Of a stretch of DNA of 52,200 bases, positions 16,922-24,427 are shown one piece after another. Position 1 is the first letter of the stretch. Each line of letters starts with the position of its first letter. The notes under the pieces were generated by a model, which was not told the origin of the DNA, searched no databases, and saw only the letters and a program-made list of their open reading frames with translations. This DNA is from Chryseobacterium sp. 36-9 (GTDB lineage Bacteria > Bacteroidota > Bacteroidia > Flavobacteriales > Weeksellaceae): positions 153,523 through 205,722 of the forward strand of contig MKVE01000017.1 in the NCBI GenBank assembly GCA_001898785.1, written 5' to 3'. The position numbers were made by a program, and so were the translations under genes.

Positions 16922-18724
16922 TTATGAATTTGATGGATTATTAAAAAACTCCCAGACAATTTTAGCTTTAGCTTTTCCGAGAATTTCTTCCAGCGTTACA
17001 ATGTCCGCTTCTTTCACGCGTTTCACAGATTTCAGTTTTGATAAAAGCAATTCAATGGTTTTTTCTCCAACTCCCGGAATCTCTTCAAGCTCAGATTTTA
17101 TGGTTGAATTTTTTCTTCGTGTTCTGTGATGCTTCACACCAAAGCGGTGTGCTTCGTCTCTCACACGTTGAAGAATTTTCAGTGTTTCCGCTTTTTTATC
17201 AATATATAATGGAATCGAATCTTCGGGGAAATAGATTTCTTCCAATCTTTTAGCAATGCCGATAATTGTAATTTTTCCATAAAGTCCAAGTAATTTCAGA
17301 CTTTTGACAGCTGATGATAATTGACCTTTTCCACCGTCAATCAGAATCAGTTGAGGTAAAGGTTCGCCTTCGTCAATCAATCTTCTGTAACGTCTGTAGA
17401 TGACTTCCTCCATTGTTGCAAAGTCATTTGGACCTTCCACTGTTTTTGGATGAAAAATTCTGTAATCCGCTTTGCTCGGTTTTCCATCTTTGAAAACAAC
17501 ACAAGCCGAAACCGGATTGGTTCCCTGGATATTTGAGTTATCAAAACCTTCTATGTGTCTTGGTTCAACAGGCATTCTGAGAATTCTCTGCATCTCAGAC
17601 ATAATCCGGTTAGTGTGTCTTTCCGGATCAACGATCTGAACTTGTTTTAATTTTTCCAGACGGTATTCTTTTGCATTTTTTTCAGAAAGTTCTACGATTC
17701 GTTTTTTGTCTCCAACTTTGGGAACAATCAGTTTAACGTTCGGAATTTCAATTCCCAAATGAAAAGGAATCAGAATCTCTTTGGATGTAGAATCAAATTT
17801 CTGTCTGATTTCTACCAGCGCTTCTTCCAGGATATCTTCATCCGTCTCTTCCAGAACTTTTTTGATTTCTGTTGTAAAACTCTGAACAATAGAGCCGTTT
17901 CTTATTTTGAAATAATTGACATAAGCCGCCGTTTCATCACTTGTCATTCCAAAAACATCCACATCGTCAATACTTGGATTAACAACGGTATGCTTCGCCT
18001 GATAATCATCCAGAGACTCTATATTTTGTTTTAGCATCTGCGCTTTCTCGAACTCAAGATTGGCCGCAAAACGATACATCCTTTCCTCCAGATATTTCTT
18101 TGCAAAACGGAAATCTCCTTTTATAATTCCTCGGATAGCTTCTACTTTTTCGTCGTAATCTTCCTTGGTTTCGAGTGATTCACAAGGCCCGTTACAGTTT
18201 TTGATGTGATATTCCAGACAAACGCGATATTTTCCTTCCGCAATTTTTTCGGGAGCGAGATTCAGGTTGCAGGTTCTTATTTTATAAAGACTCTTAATGG
18301 TGTCAAGAAGTATTCTTGCGGGACGTACTTTGGCGTAAGGTCCATAATACTCAGAGCCGTCTTTGATTTTTGTCCTTGTCAGAAAAATTCGTGGAAAATC
18401 TTCATTTTTAATGCAAATCCAAGGATAGGATTTGTCATCCTTCAGCATCACGTTATAAAACGGCTGATGTGCTTTTATCAGGTTGTTTTCCAGTAAAAGA
18501 GCGTCATACTCGCTGTTCACCACGGTAGTTTCCAGTCTGTGAATCTTGGAAACCATAATCCGTGTCCGGTAACCGTTCTGGTTTTTGTTGAAGTAAGAAA
18601 GCACTCTTTTTTTGAGATGCTTGGCTTTTCCTACATACAAAAGCTGGTCGTTCTTGTCATAATAACGATAAACGCCGGGTTCCGAAGGAAGGGTTTTGAG
18701 CTGAAGTTCTAGATTGGAATTCAC
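16922..18724 (-). CDS. uvrC: Excinuclease ABC subunit C
   Basis: A 600-residue nucleotide-excision repair nuclease that makes both incisions around lesions bound by UvrAB. The GIY-YIG domain is at residues 15-95 (GVYRYY, LLYVGKAKHLKKR). The UVR motif, which contacts UvrB, is at about 200-235 (NLEFEKAQMLKQNIESL). The RNase H-like endonuclease half begins at HIEGFDNSNIQG and includes LILIDGGKGQL. Tandem helix-hairpin-helix motifs end the protein (LEEIPGVGEKT). Length is normal. The start is GTG at 18724; no ATG is available before the nuclease domain. A perfect -7 element ends 4 bp before the start codon. Confidence 0.95.
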   Translation of the reverse strand: MNSNLELQLKTLPSEPGVYRYYDKNDQLLYVGKAKHLKKRVLSYFNKNQNGYRTRIMVSKIHRLETTVVNSEYDALLLENNLIKAHQPFYNVMLKDDKSYPWICIKNEDFPRIFLTRTKIKDGSEYYGPYAKVRPARILLDTIKSLYKIRTCNLNLAPEKIAEGKYRVCLEYHIKNCNGPCESLETKEDYDEKVEAIRGIIKGDFRFAKKYLEERMYRFAANLEFEKAQMLKQNIESLDDYQAKHTVVNPSIDDVDVFGMTSDETAAYVNYFKIRNGSIVQSFTTEIKKVLEETDEDILEEALVEIRQKFDSTSKEILIPFHLGIEIPNVKLIVPKVGDKKRIVELSEKNAKEYRLEKLKQVQIVDPERHTNRIMSEMQRILRMPVEPRHIEGFDNSNIQGTNPVSACVVFKDGKPSKADYRIFHPKTVEGPNDFATMEEVIYRRYRRLIDEGEPLPQLILIDGGKGQLSSAVKSLKLLGLYGKITIIGIAKRLEEIYFPEDSIPLYIDKKAETLKILQRVRDEAHRFGVKHHRTRRKNSTIKSELEEIPGVGEKTIELLLSKLKSVKRVKEADIVTLEEILGKAKAKIVWEFFNNPSNS

Positions 18725-18728
18725 AATA

Positions 18729-18736
18729 CAAATTTA
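18729..18736 (-). promoter_or_regulatory. -7 element immediately before uvrC start
   Basis: TAAATTTG on the minus strand is a perfect TAnnTTTG, four bases from the GTG start, which predicts a leaderless or nearly leaderless mRNA. The nearest TTG upstream is 26 bp away, longer than usual. Confidence 0.45.
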
Positions 18737-18828
18737 CGGAATGTTTCTTTGAAATTAAATTTCAATGCCGCGGAATTCTGAACCTAAGCATACATTAATA
18801 ATAAACTGCGTTTTTATTGAATGAGTTT

Positions 18829-20331
18829 TTATTCTTCAATAAGGTTGTTTTCCGAATTATCTATCAAGCTTTGCGGGATTTCTTTTTTGTTTTTGATGCC
18901 GAGCTTTTTCAACTTCTCAGTTTGTCTTACAAGGTTATCGTTTCCTGTGTAAAGCTGTTTGTACGCATCAGTAAAAGAGGTTTTTGCCTGATCGATATTT
19001 TTTCCAACTTTGTCAAGATTCTCTACAAAACCTACAAATTTGTCATACAATTTTGCACCTTGTGATGCAATTTCCATAGAATTACGGTTCTGATATTCGC
19101 GTTTCCAAAGGTCGGCAATCAGTTTGAGAGAAGTGATGAGGTTGCTTGGATTTAGTAACAAAATCCGTCTTTCGTAGGCAAAGTTCCAAAGGTTCTGATC
19201 GATCTGCATCGCAGCAATATAGGCGGGCTCACTCGGAATAAACATCATTACAAAATCAAGGGATTTTCCATAATCATCATAAGCTTTCTGAGACAGTTGC
19301 TGAATGTGATTTTTGATTGAATTAAGATGCTGTGTTTGTTTTATGATGATGATGTTGGCATCGGTCTCATCCACCAATTCTGTAAAAGCAGAAAGAGAAA
19401 CTTTGGAATCGATGATAACATTCCGTTCGTCAGGATATTTCACAACTGCATCGGGACGCATTTTCTTCCCGGAGAATTCTGAAAACAAAGCTTTATTGTC
19501 CTCATCCCGCAGCTCGTGTTCCAGGAAATATTCCCTGCCTTTTACCAAGCCGGATTTTTCCAGAATGCTTTCCAGGATCATTTCGCCCCAATTACCCTGG
19601 GTTTTGGATTCACCTTTCAGAGCTCTGGTTAGTTTTTTAGCGTCTTCAGAAATCTGTTGATTCAGCTCTGCGAGTTCTTTCACTTTTTCTGCAAGTGAGA
19701 AACGCTCTTGGTTTTCCTTTTCATACGCTTCATTCACCCGATTTTTCAGCTCAACAATTCTTTCCTGGAAAGGCTCAAGAATCGTTTTCAAGTTGGTCTG
19801 ATTAAGTGTTGTGAATTTCTCAGTTTTCTCTTCTAGGATTTTATTGGCCAGGTTTTCAAACTGTTCTTTTGCCTGTTCCTGGATTTTAGTGATTTCTTCT
19901 TTCTGGGAATCGAGAAGTTTCTGGAGTGTTTCGTTTTGCGCTGATAATTGTGATTTTACAGCAATCAGTTTTTGCAGTTCGTCCAGAAGATTTCGTATTT
20001 CCGAATTTTGGTTTTGATTAAGTTCCTGCTGTTCCGTTATTTTCTGTGATTGCGCATTGTTCTCTGCAGAAAGTGTCGCGACATTATTTTTTAACTGATT
20101 AAGAACATCAGATTGCTGAGCATTATTATATTTTTCTTCTTGTAAGAACCTGTTAAGCTCATCAATTTTTGATTGAGAATTCTGTAGGTCAGAATTGATT
20201 TTGATGAAGTTATTATTAAGTTCATCATATAGATTCCTGGCAACTGAAGAAGACTTAAGCACAAAATAAACTATAGCAGCGCCTAAAATACCGCCCACAA
20301 AAAAACCAATGATTAGATAAGAGATTTCCAT
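18829..20331 (-). CDS. rmuC: DNA recombination protein RmuC
   Basis: A 500-residue protein with an N-terminal membrane helix at about 4-26 (YLIIGFFVGGILGAAIVYFVL) and a long coiled coil at about 35-215, rich in Gln, Asn, Glu and Lys. The conserved RmuC domain follows at about 230-440: QGNWGEMILESILEKSGL, RPDAVVKYPDERNVIIDSKVS and a nuclease-like MMFIPSEPAY block. RmuC limits inversions at short inverted repeats in E. coli and has a PD-(D/E)XK-like fold; its exact activity is unresolved. The C-terminus is acidic and asparagine-rich (NLVRQTEKLKKLGIKNKK then DNSENNLIEE). It lies upstream of uvrC on the same strand, 104 bp apart. A perfect -7 element (TATTTTTG, 20343-20336) ends 4 bp before the ATG. 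Confidence 0.93.
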   Translation of the reverse strand: MEISYLIIGFFVGGILGAAIVYFVLKSSSVARNLYDELNNNFIKINSDLQNSQSKIDELNRFLQEEKYNNAQQSDVLNQLKNNVATLSAENNAQSQKITEQQELNQNQNSEIRNLLDELQKLIAVKSQLSAQNETLQKLLDSQKEEITKIQEQAKEQFENLANKILEEKTEKFTTLNQTNLKTILEPFQERIVELKNRVNEAYEKENQERFSLAEKVKELAELNQQISEDAKKLTRALKGESKTQGNWGEMILESILEKSGLVKGREYFLEHELRDEDNKALFSEFSGKKMRPDAVVKYPDERNVIIDSKVSLSAFTELVDETDANIIIIKQTQHLNSIKNHIQQLSQKAYDDYGKSLDFVMMFIPSEPAYIAAMQIDQNLWNFAYERRILLLNPSNLITSLKLIADLWKREYQNRNSMEIASQGAKLYDKFVGFVENLDKVGKNIDQAKTSFTDAYKQLYTGNDNLVRQTEKLKKLGIKNKKEIPQSLIDNSENNLIEE

Positions 20332-20335
20332 TCTT

Positions 20336-20343
20336 CAAAAATA
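20336..20343 (-). promoter_or_regulatory. -7 element immediately before rmuC start
   Basis: TATTTTTG on the minus strand matches TAnnTTTG and ends four bases before the ATG. No -33 TTG is visible at 17-23 bp. Confidence 0.4.
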
Positions 20344-20400
20344 CAATTTTGTAAGAAGAAAAAATACGGAAAGACGTAAACTTTAAAAGAGAAAGTTGAG

Positions 20401-21423
20401 TTAAATTTTTCTATTCTTAGCTAACATCGGAATAGAAATAAGTCCCATTACGAGCATAATAATGATTTGTAGTGGCAATGTGATGAAAGAATAGGCGAGT
20501 CCTAATTCTCCGCCTTCCACAGCGTCTTTTCCCATAGAAATGAATAAGGCTGTAAATCCAAATTTCATAGCCAGATTAAAAGCACCGATTCCGCCACTCG
20601 CTGGGATAATCATTCCTAATGTTCCGACAACCAAAATGAAACATCCGTCAGCGGGAGTAAAATCTGAAGTTTCCGGAAGTGAGAAGCAAACTAAATATGA
20701 TGCAAAGAAATAGCAGATCCAGATTCCTGCAGTCAGAAGAATGAATTTTCCTTTTTGACGAAGTTTTAGAATGGATTTCAGACCTTCTAAAATTCCTTTT
20801 CCAAACCCAACAATTTTGTTGTAAATGGATGATTTTTGTAGATGTTTTCTGAAGATGAACAACAAAATGACCAGAAAAACGATAAAGCCTAAAACGATAT
20901 AACTCATGTTAGAATCGGATTGAGGTGCTGCTTGATTTTTTTGTTCAGTTGCAGATTTGTAAAAAGCAATTAAAGCATCATATTTAAAAATCAATGTTAA
21001 TAATGCAAAGATTCCCATACAAACCAAATCCACAAACCGTTCCAGGATAATAGTTCCAAAAGATTTGTCAACAGGAACTTTTTCGACACCATAAAGGGCT
21101 GTTGAGCGGGCCACTTCACCACTTCTTGGGATCGTAAGATTCATCAGATATCCAAAAGAAATTGACCAGAGCGAATTGCTGTTAGAGATTTTGTAACCCA
21201 TTGGTTCCAGTAGAAGGTTCCAGCGAACTGCCCTGAAAATATAAGCGGAAATACCAAAAACTGCTGCGAACAATACCCAAAGATAATTGGCTTTTTGTAA
21301 AGAATTTTTGATTTTGTCAACGTCCAGACCTCTGAGAGCAACCCAAAGAAAAACTCCTGCAACAGCAACAGAAATCAGAATTGTAATTGCATTTTTGAAT
21401 GCTGATGACTTTTTTTCTTCCAA
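20401..21423 (-). CDS. Lysylphosphatidylglycerol synthase TM-domain / UPF0104 flippase-like protein
   Basis: A 340-residue polytopic membrane protein with about eight helices. It matches the AglD/MprF-type TM region: SLWSISFGYLMNLTIPRSGEVARS near residues 82-105 (the PRSGE-R motif) and GTLGMIIPASGGIGAFNLAMKF, read here as GTLGMIIPASGG and IGAFNLAMKF. No aminoacyltransferase domain is present, so it is more likely a lipid or lipid-linked substrate transporter than a lysyl-PG synthase. The only usable start is a TTG at 21423, two codons after an in-frame TAG. It lies 16 bp downstream of panD on the same strand and is probably co-transcribed. Confidence 0.85.
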   Translation of the reverse strand: MEEKKSSAFKNAITILISVAVAGVFLWVALRGLDVDKIKNSLQKANYLWVLFAAVFGISAYIFRAVRWNLLLEPMGYKISNSNSLWSISFGYLMNLTIPRSGEVARSTALYGVEKVPVDKSFGTIILERFVDLVCMGIFALLTLIFKYDALIAFYKSATEQKNQAAPQSDSNMSYIVLGFIVFLVILLFIFRKHLQKSSIYNKIVGFGKGILEGLKSILKLRQKGKFILLTAGIWICYFFASYLVCFSLPETSDFTPADGCFILVVGTLGMIIPASGGIGAFNLAMKFGFTALFISMGKDAVEGGELGLAYSFITLPLQIIIMLVMGLISIPMLAKNRKI

Positions 21424-21439
21424 GAGCTATGAGTTGAAA

Positions 21440-21790
21440 TTATGTTAGAAGATTGGTTGCCTCATCGGGAAAAACTATTTTTGGCTGGAAATTTTTTGCT
21501 TCTTCCGGCGTCATCTGTGCATAAGCAATGATAATGATGATATCGCCTTTATGAACTTTTCTTGCAGCAGGACCGTTAAGACAAATATCTCCGGATTTTC
21601 TTTTGCCCTTGATAATATAAGTGTCAAAACGCTCACCGTTATTCACATTCACAATGTAGACTCTTTCACCAACAATTAAACCGGCCGCTTCTATAAGGTC
21701 TTCGTCTATAGTGATGCTTCCAATATAATTAAGGTCCGATTCTGTGACGCGAACTCTGTGAATTTTCGATTTAAAAACTTCAATTAACAT
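21440..21790 (-). CDS. panD: Aspartate 1-decarboxylase precursor
   Basis: A 116-residue enzyme that decarboxylates L-aspartate to beta-alanine for pantothenate and CoA synthesis. It is a self-processing pyruvoyl enzyme. The cleavage site Gly24-Ser25 is visible in [10 protein letters not shown], giving the short beta chain and the pyruvoyl-bearing alpha chain. Other family blocks are [17 protein letters not shown] and [19 protein letters not shown]. Length is typical. A minus-strand TAAATTTG (21803-21796) ends 5 bp before the ATG. It precedes the flippase-like gene in an apparent two-gene unit. Confidence 0.96.
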   Translation of the reverse strand: MLIEVFKSKIHRVRVTESDLNYIGSITIDEDLIEAAGLIVGERVYIVNVNNGERFDTYIIKGKRKSGDICLNGPAARKVHKGDIIIIIAYAQMTPEEAKNFQPKIVFPDEATNLLT

Positions 21791-22118
21791 AGGTACAAAT
21801 TTACGTTAAATAAATAAAAGTTTGAAAAATTTGTTCCTTAAAAACTTATATAAGACCTCGCAAAATAAACGGCGATTATTATGAATTTATGAATATTGAT
21901 ATTAGTTGTTTTGTTTTGGCTCAATTGTTGATGAATAGTGGAAAATTGTATGCAATGAATTGCTGTAAAGTGAGTATTTTCGTTAATATTGATTTTAGTA
22001 AAAATTCATCATAATAAAATAAAAGATATATTTTTCACTAAATTTTATAAAAATATTTGCGTGATATTAAAATTGTCTTATATTTGCTATAACAACATAA
22101 CTTTAATTAATAAATATT
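21791..22118. other. 328-bp AT-rich divergent intergenic region between panD and the second HU gene
   Basis: It contains the panD -7 element (minus strand, 21803-21796) and the HU promoter (plus strand, 22057-22086). The middle is very AT-rich with imperfect ATTATGAATTT/AAATTCATCATAAT complementarity (about 21876 and 22005). No credible gene is seen; the longest plus-strand frame there is 27 codons with no family features. Confidence 0.6.
22057..22086 (+). promoter_or_regulatory. Promoter of the second HU gene
   Basis: TTG (22057-22059), 19 bp, then TATATTTG (22079-22086). The -7 element and the GTCT preceding it are the same as at the first HU gene. Confidence 0.75.
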
Positions 22119-22409
22119 ATGAACAAGTCTGAATTAATCGACGCTATTGCAAAAGATGCAGAAATCACAAAAGCTGCTGCTAAAAAAGCTTTGGAATCAT
22201 TCGTTTCTAACGTAACAGAAACTCTTAAGAAAAAAGAAGGTAAAGTATCTTTAGTAGGATTTGGAACTTTCTCGGTATCTGAAAGAGCTGCAAGACAAGG
22301 TATCAATCCTGCTACAAAAAAACCAATCAAAATTGCTGCTAAAAAAGTTGCAAAATTCAAGGCTGGTGCTGATTTAGCTACTGCTGTTGCTGGTGCTAAA
22401 AAGAAATAA
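22119..22409 (+). CDS. HU-family DNA-binding protein, alanine/lysine-rich
   Basis: A 96-residue HU protein: MNKSELIDAIAKDAEITKAAAKKALESF at the N-terminus (read as MNKSELIDAIAK then DAEITKAAAKKALESF), VSLVGFGTFSVSERAARQG for the arm base, NPATKKPIKIAAKKVAKFKAG for the arm and last helix region (NPATKKPIKI then AAKKVAKFKAG), and an AAVAGAKKK-like basic tail. Compared with the HU at 10064 it is closer to canonical HupA/B. Codons are strongly biased to frequent ones, consistent with high expression. It has its own promoter and a strong downstream terminator. Confidence 0.95.
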   Translation: MNKSELIDAIAKDAEITKAAAKKALESFVSNVTETLKKKEGKVSLVGFGTFSVSERAARQGINPATKKPIKIAAKKVAKFKAGADLATAVAGAKKK

Positions 22410-22437
22410 TACTTTTATTTGATTGTATCGAATAAAA

Positions 22438-22468
22438 AAACCCGTCATTTGACGGGTTTTATTTTTTT
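22438..22468. terminator. Bidirectional terminator between HU and ribA
   Basis: AAACCCGTC and GACGGGTTT form a perfect 9-bp stem with loop ATTT. An A run precedes it and a T run follows it, so it can serve both convergent genes. Confidence 0.92.
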
Positions 22469-22482
22469 ATAGAATTCGAGAT

Positions 22483-23079
22483 TTATTGGTTTTCATCATC
22501 CAAAAGATGCCCGAAAAAGTCTTTTTTTGTCTTGAGGTAAGATGCACTGGCTTCATTAGATTTAATTTGTAATGGTATCCTGGAATTGAACTCGATATCA
22601 CTGTCTTTGATAATCTGTATTTTTTCAGGATTATTGGTCATTAGATTGACTGATTTGACACCTAATTTTTGCAGCATTTCTATTGCAACGCCAAAATCCC
22701 TGTCATCTGCAGGTAAGCCCAATTCCAAATTAGCCTGAACGGTATCCAGTCCTTTCTCTTGCAGTGCATAAGCTTTAAGCTTATTGATGATGCCAATATT
22801 TCTTCCTTCTTGTCTCAGATAGATAATCAGACCACCATTTTCCTGCATATATTTCATTGCTGAATCCAATTGCTGTCCACATTCGCACTTTTGAGAATGA
22901 AAGACTTCTCCGGTGATACATTCGGAATGGATTCTCACATTAACAGGTTTTTCTAGATCTGTATTTTTTGCAATCAGAGCCATATGTGGCATCCAATTTT
23001 TATCATCTTCTGAAAAAGCCATCATTTTGAATTCCCCAAAATCTGTGGGAACGTTCGCTTCTGCTTGTGTTTTTAACAT
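22483..23079 (-). CDS. ribA: GTP cyclohydrolase II, stand-alone
   Basis: A 198-residue enzyme for the first committed step of riboflavin synthesis (GTP to the diaminopyrimidine product). Zinc ligands Cys54, Cys65 and Cys67 have the C-X10-C-X-C spacing (HSECITGEVFHSQKCECG). The GTP/catalytic block is YLRQEGRNIGIINKL and the C-terminal block is NLMTNNPEKI. All active-site features are present, unlike the degenerate RibA half of the RibB protein at 44604. It is the last gene of an envelope-related operon, 14 bp after the preceding lipoprotein gene. Confidence 0.95.
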   Translation of the reverse strand: MLKTQAEANVPTDFGEFKMMAFSEDDKNWMPHMALIAKNTDLEKPVNVRIHSECITGEVFHSQKCECGQQLDSAMKYMQENGGLIIYLRQEGRNIGIINKLKAYALQEKGLDTVQANLELGLPADDRDFGVAIEMLQKLGVKSVNLMTNNPEKIQIIKDSDIEFNSRIPLQIKSNEASASYLKTKKDFFGHLLDDENQ

Positions 23080-23093
23080 TAAATAAAAAGGTG

Positions 23094-23555
23094 TTAATTA
23101 GAAGACATAGAAGTTGACTCTATACTTTTGCTTTGAGATGCTTCCAGCAAATTCATATTGGTTTTTATCTTTACCATATATCTGTTAAGCACTTCGTCAT
23201 CATCACGAGTCATAAACTTTCGTAATTTTTGTATCTTTTTATAATACTTTTCAAATTCTCTGAGAGAGTTATGTTTATCTGCCAGGTTAAAATTACGGAT
23301 TGCAAGAAGATAATTGGTAAGCGAATTTTTTAAAGAGGAAACTTCCCTATTTACAGCATCATTTCTGAATTTAGGAAAAGTTGAAATAAGGTTGGAGATA
23401 GAAGAAGCATATACAATGGCTTCCGGTGTAAGATATGCGTATGTATCTGACAAACTATCCGAATGCAATTCTTCTGAGGCTGCCGAACTGGTAGAACAGG
23501 AGTCTGAAAGATTAATGATAAATATAACGGCTAAAAGTTTGTACAAACTTTTCAT
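23094..23555 (-). CDS. Putative lipoprotein, unknown function
   Basis: A 153-residue protein with a signal peptide and possible lipobox (LSDSC, Cys20), then a serine-rich stretch and a mostly helical, charged body (LREFEKYYKKIQKLRKFM). No named domain is recognised. Its start overlaps the stop of the DUF4254 gene by four bases (ATGA, 23555-23552), so translation is probably coupled. It belongs to the six-gene minus-strand operon ending in ribA. Confidence 0.8.
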   Translation of the reverse strand: MKSLYKLLAVIFIINLSDSCSTSSAASEELHSDSLSDTYAYLTPEAIVYASSISNLISTFPKFRNDAVNREVSSLKNSLTNYLLAIRNFNLADKHNSLREFEKYYKKIQKLRKFMTRDDDEVLNRYMVKIKTNMNLLEASQSKSIESTSMSSN

Positions 23556-24166
23556 TTTCTCTGCATTTTTTGATACAGGACTGGGTTAAGACTCTCATCA
23601 TTATACATCTTCATCTGTTTATAAAGTTTCATCTTAACTTTACCGTTTTCTATGTCAGAAAGTAGCTGATCTATTGCGGTTTCCAAGTCTTTTTTCTGTT
23701 CAAGAAGGACTTGTAGTTTTCGAGAACATTGTAATCTGTGTTCTTCCGAAGCATCTTTTCGGGAAGCTTCTATAGACATGTGATATATTTTCAATGATAA
23801 GATAGAAAATCTATCGATAGACCAAGCTGGTGTTTCACTGTTGATTCTGGCATCCTGATCAGGAACAATATTTTCAAAAGTTTTATAGAACCAGAAATCG
23901 ATTTGTTCAACCATATCTGTTCTTTTCTGATTGAGCTTATCAATCCTTCTTTTTATTTTTAAAGCTTCTGTCGGGTCAATATCTTCTTCTCGAATTATAT
24001 CTTCCAGATGCCACTGAACGGTATCAATCCAGTTTTTTGAATACAAAATCCATTCCAAACTATTAGCTTGGAATGGATTGTTTTCTTGTGAATTAACATC
24101 GTCATTTATATGGTAGTCATTAACCGACTGGTTAAAGATTTTCCATGCTTTTTCAGTCAAATTCAT
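23552..24166 (-). CDS. DUF4254 domain protein
   Basis: A 204-residue, all-helical soluble protein without a signal peptide. It matches the Bacteroidota DUF4254 family: N-terminal IFNQSVNDYH, a central EEDIDPTEALKIKRRIDKLNQ (read as EEDIDPTEALK and IKRRIDKLNQ), QIDFWFYKTF, and RFSILSLKIYHM. The function of the family is not established. It lies between tatA (14 bp upstream) and a lipoprotein gene with a 4-bp overlap. Its position in an envelope operon suggests a cytoplasmic partner for export or cell-wall work, but that is inference only. Confidence 0.85.
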   Translation of the reverse strand: MNLTEKAWKIFNQSVNDYHINDDVNSQENNPFQANSLEWILYSKNWIDTVQWHLEDIIREEDIDPTEALKIKRRIDKLNQKRTDMVEQIDFWFYKTFENIVPDQDARINSETPAWSIDRFSILSLKIYHMSIEASRKDASEEHRLQCSRKLQVLLEQKKDLETAIDQLLSDIENGKVKMKLYKQMKMYNDESLNPVLYQKMQRK

Positions 24167-24180
24167 TAATTATTTCTTTT

Positions 24181-24381
24181 TTAAGAAGGATCATTCGGAT
24201 TAGATGATGAATCTTTTTTCTTATCTTCATCCTTTACCGCATCTTTGAACTCTTTAATGCCAGAGCCTAAACCTTTCATCAATTCGGGAATTTTTTTACC
24301 TCCAAATAATAAAAGCAATATCAAAGCTACAATTAATATATGTTGCCAAGAAAGACTTAATATAACAGTTGCTAGTGTCAT
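24181..24381 (-). CDS. tatA: Twin-arginine translocase subunit TatA/TatE
   Basis: A 66-residue membrane protein. One N-terminal helix ([16 protein letters not shown]) is followed by the signature FGGKKIPEL, an amphipathic helix ([18 protein letters not shown]) and a charged, serine-rich tail. TatA oligomers form the pathway for folded proteins exported with twin-arginine signals. tatC is not in the window. A minus-strand promoter fits just upstream, within the end of the EnvC-like gene, so tatA may also be transcribed independently of the operon. Confidence 0.94.
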   Translation of the reverse strand: MTLATVILSLSWQHILIVALILLLLFGGKKIPELMKGLGSGIKEFKDAVKDEDKKKDSSSNPNDPS

Positions 24382-24394
24382 TTCAATTTTTTTG

Positions 24395-24427
24395 CAAAGT
24401 TAAAGTATTTTTTAATACGAAACCCAA
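24395..24427 (-). promoter_or_regulatory. Internal promoter before tatA
   Basis: On the minus strand TTG (24427-24425), 22 bp, then TAACTTTG (24402-24395), a perfect TAnnTTTG. The start codon is 13 bp further on. The -33 lies in the last codons of the preceding gene. Confidence 0.55.

Noticed and set aside
21931-22014. A 27-codon plus-strand frame upstream of the second HU gene.
   Set aside because: No family features, no ribosome-binding context and AT-rich composition; it is no better than chance.
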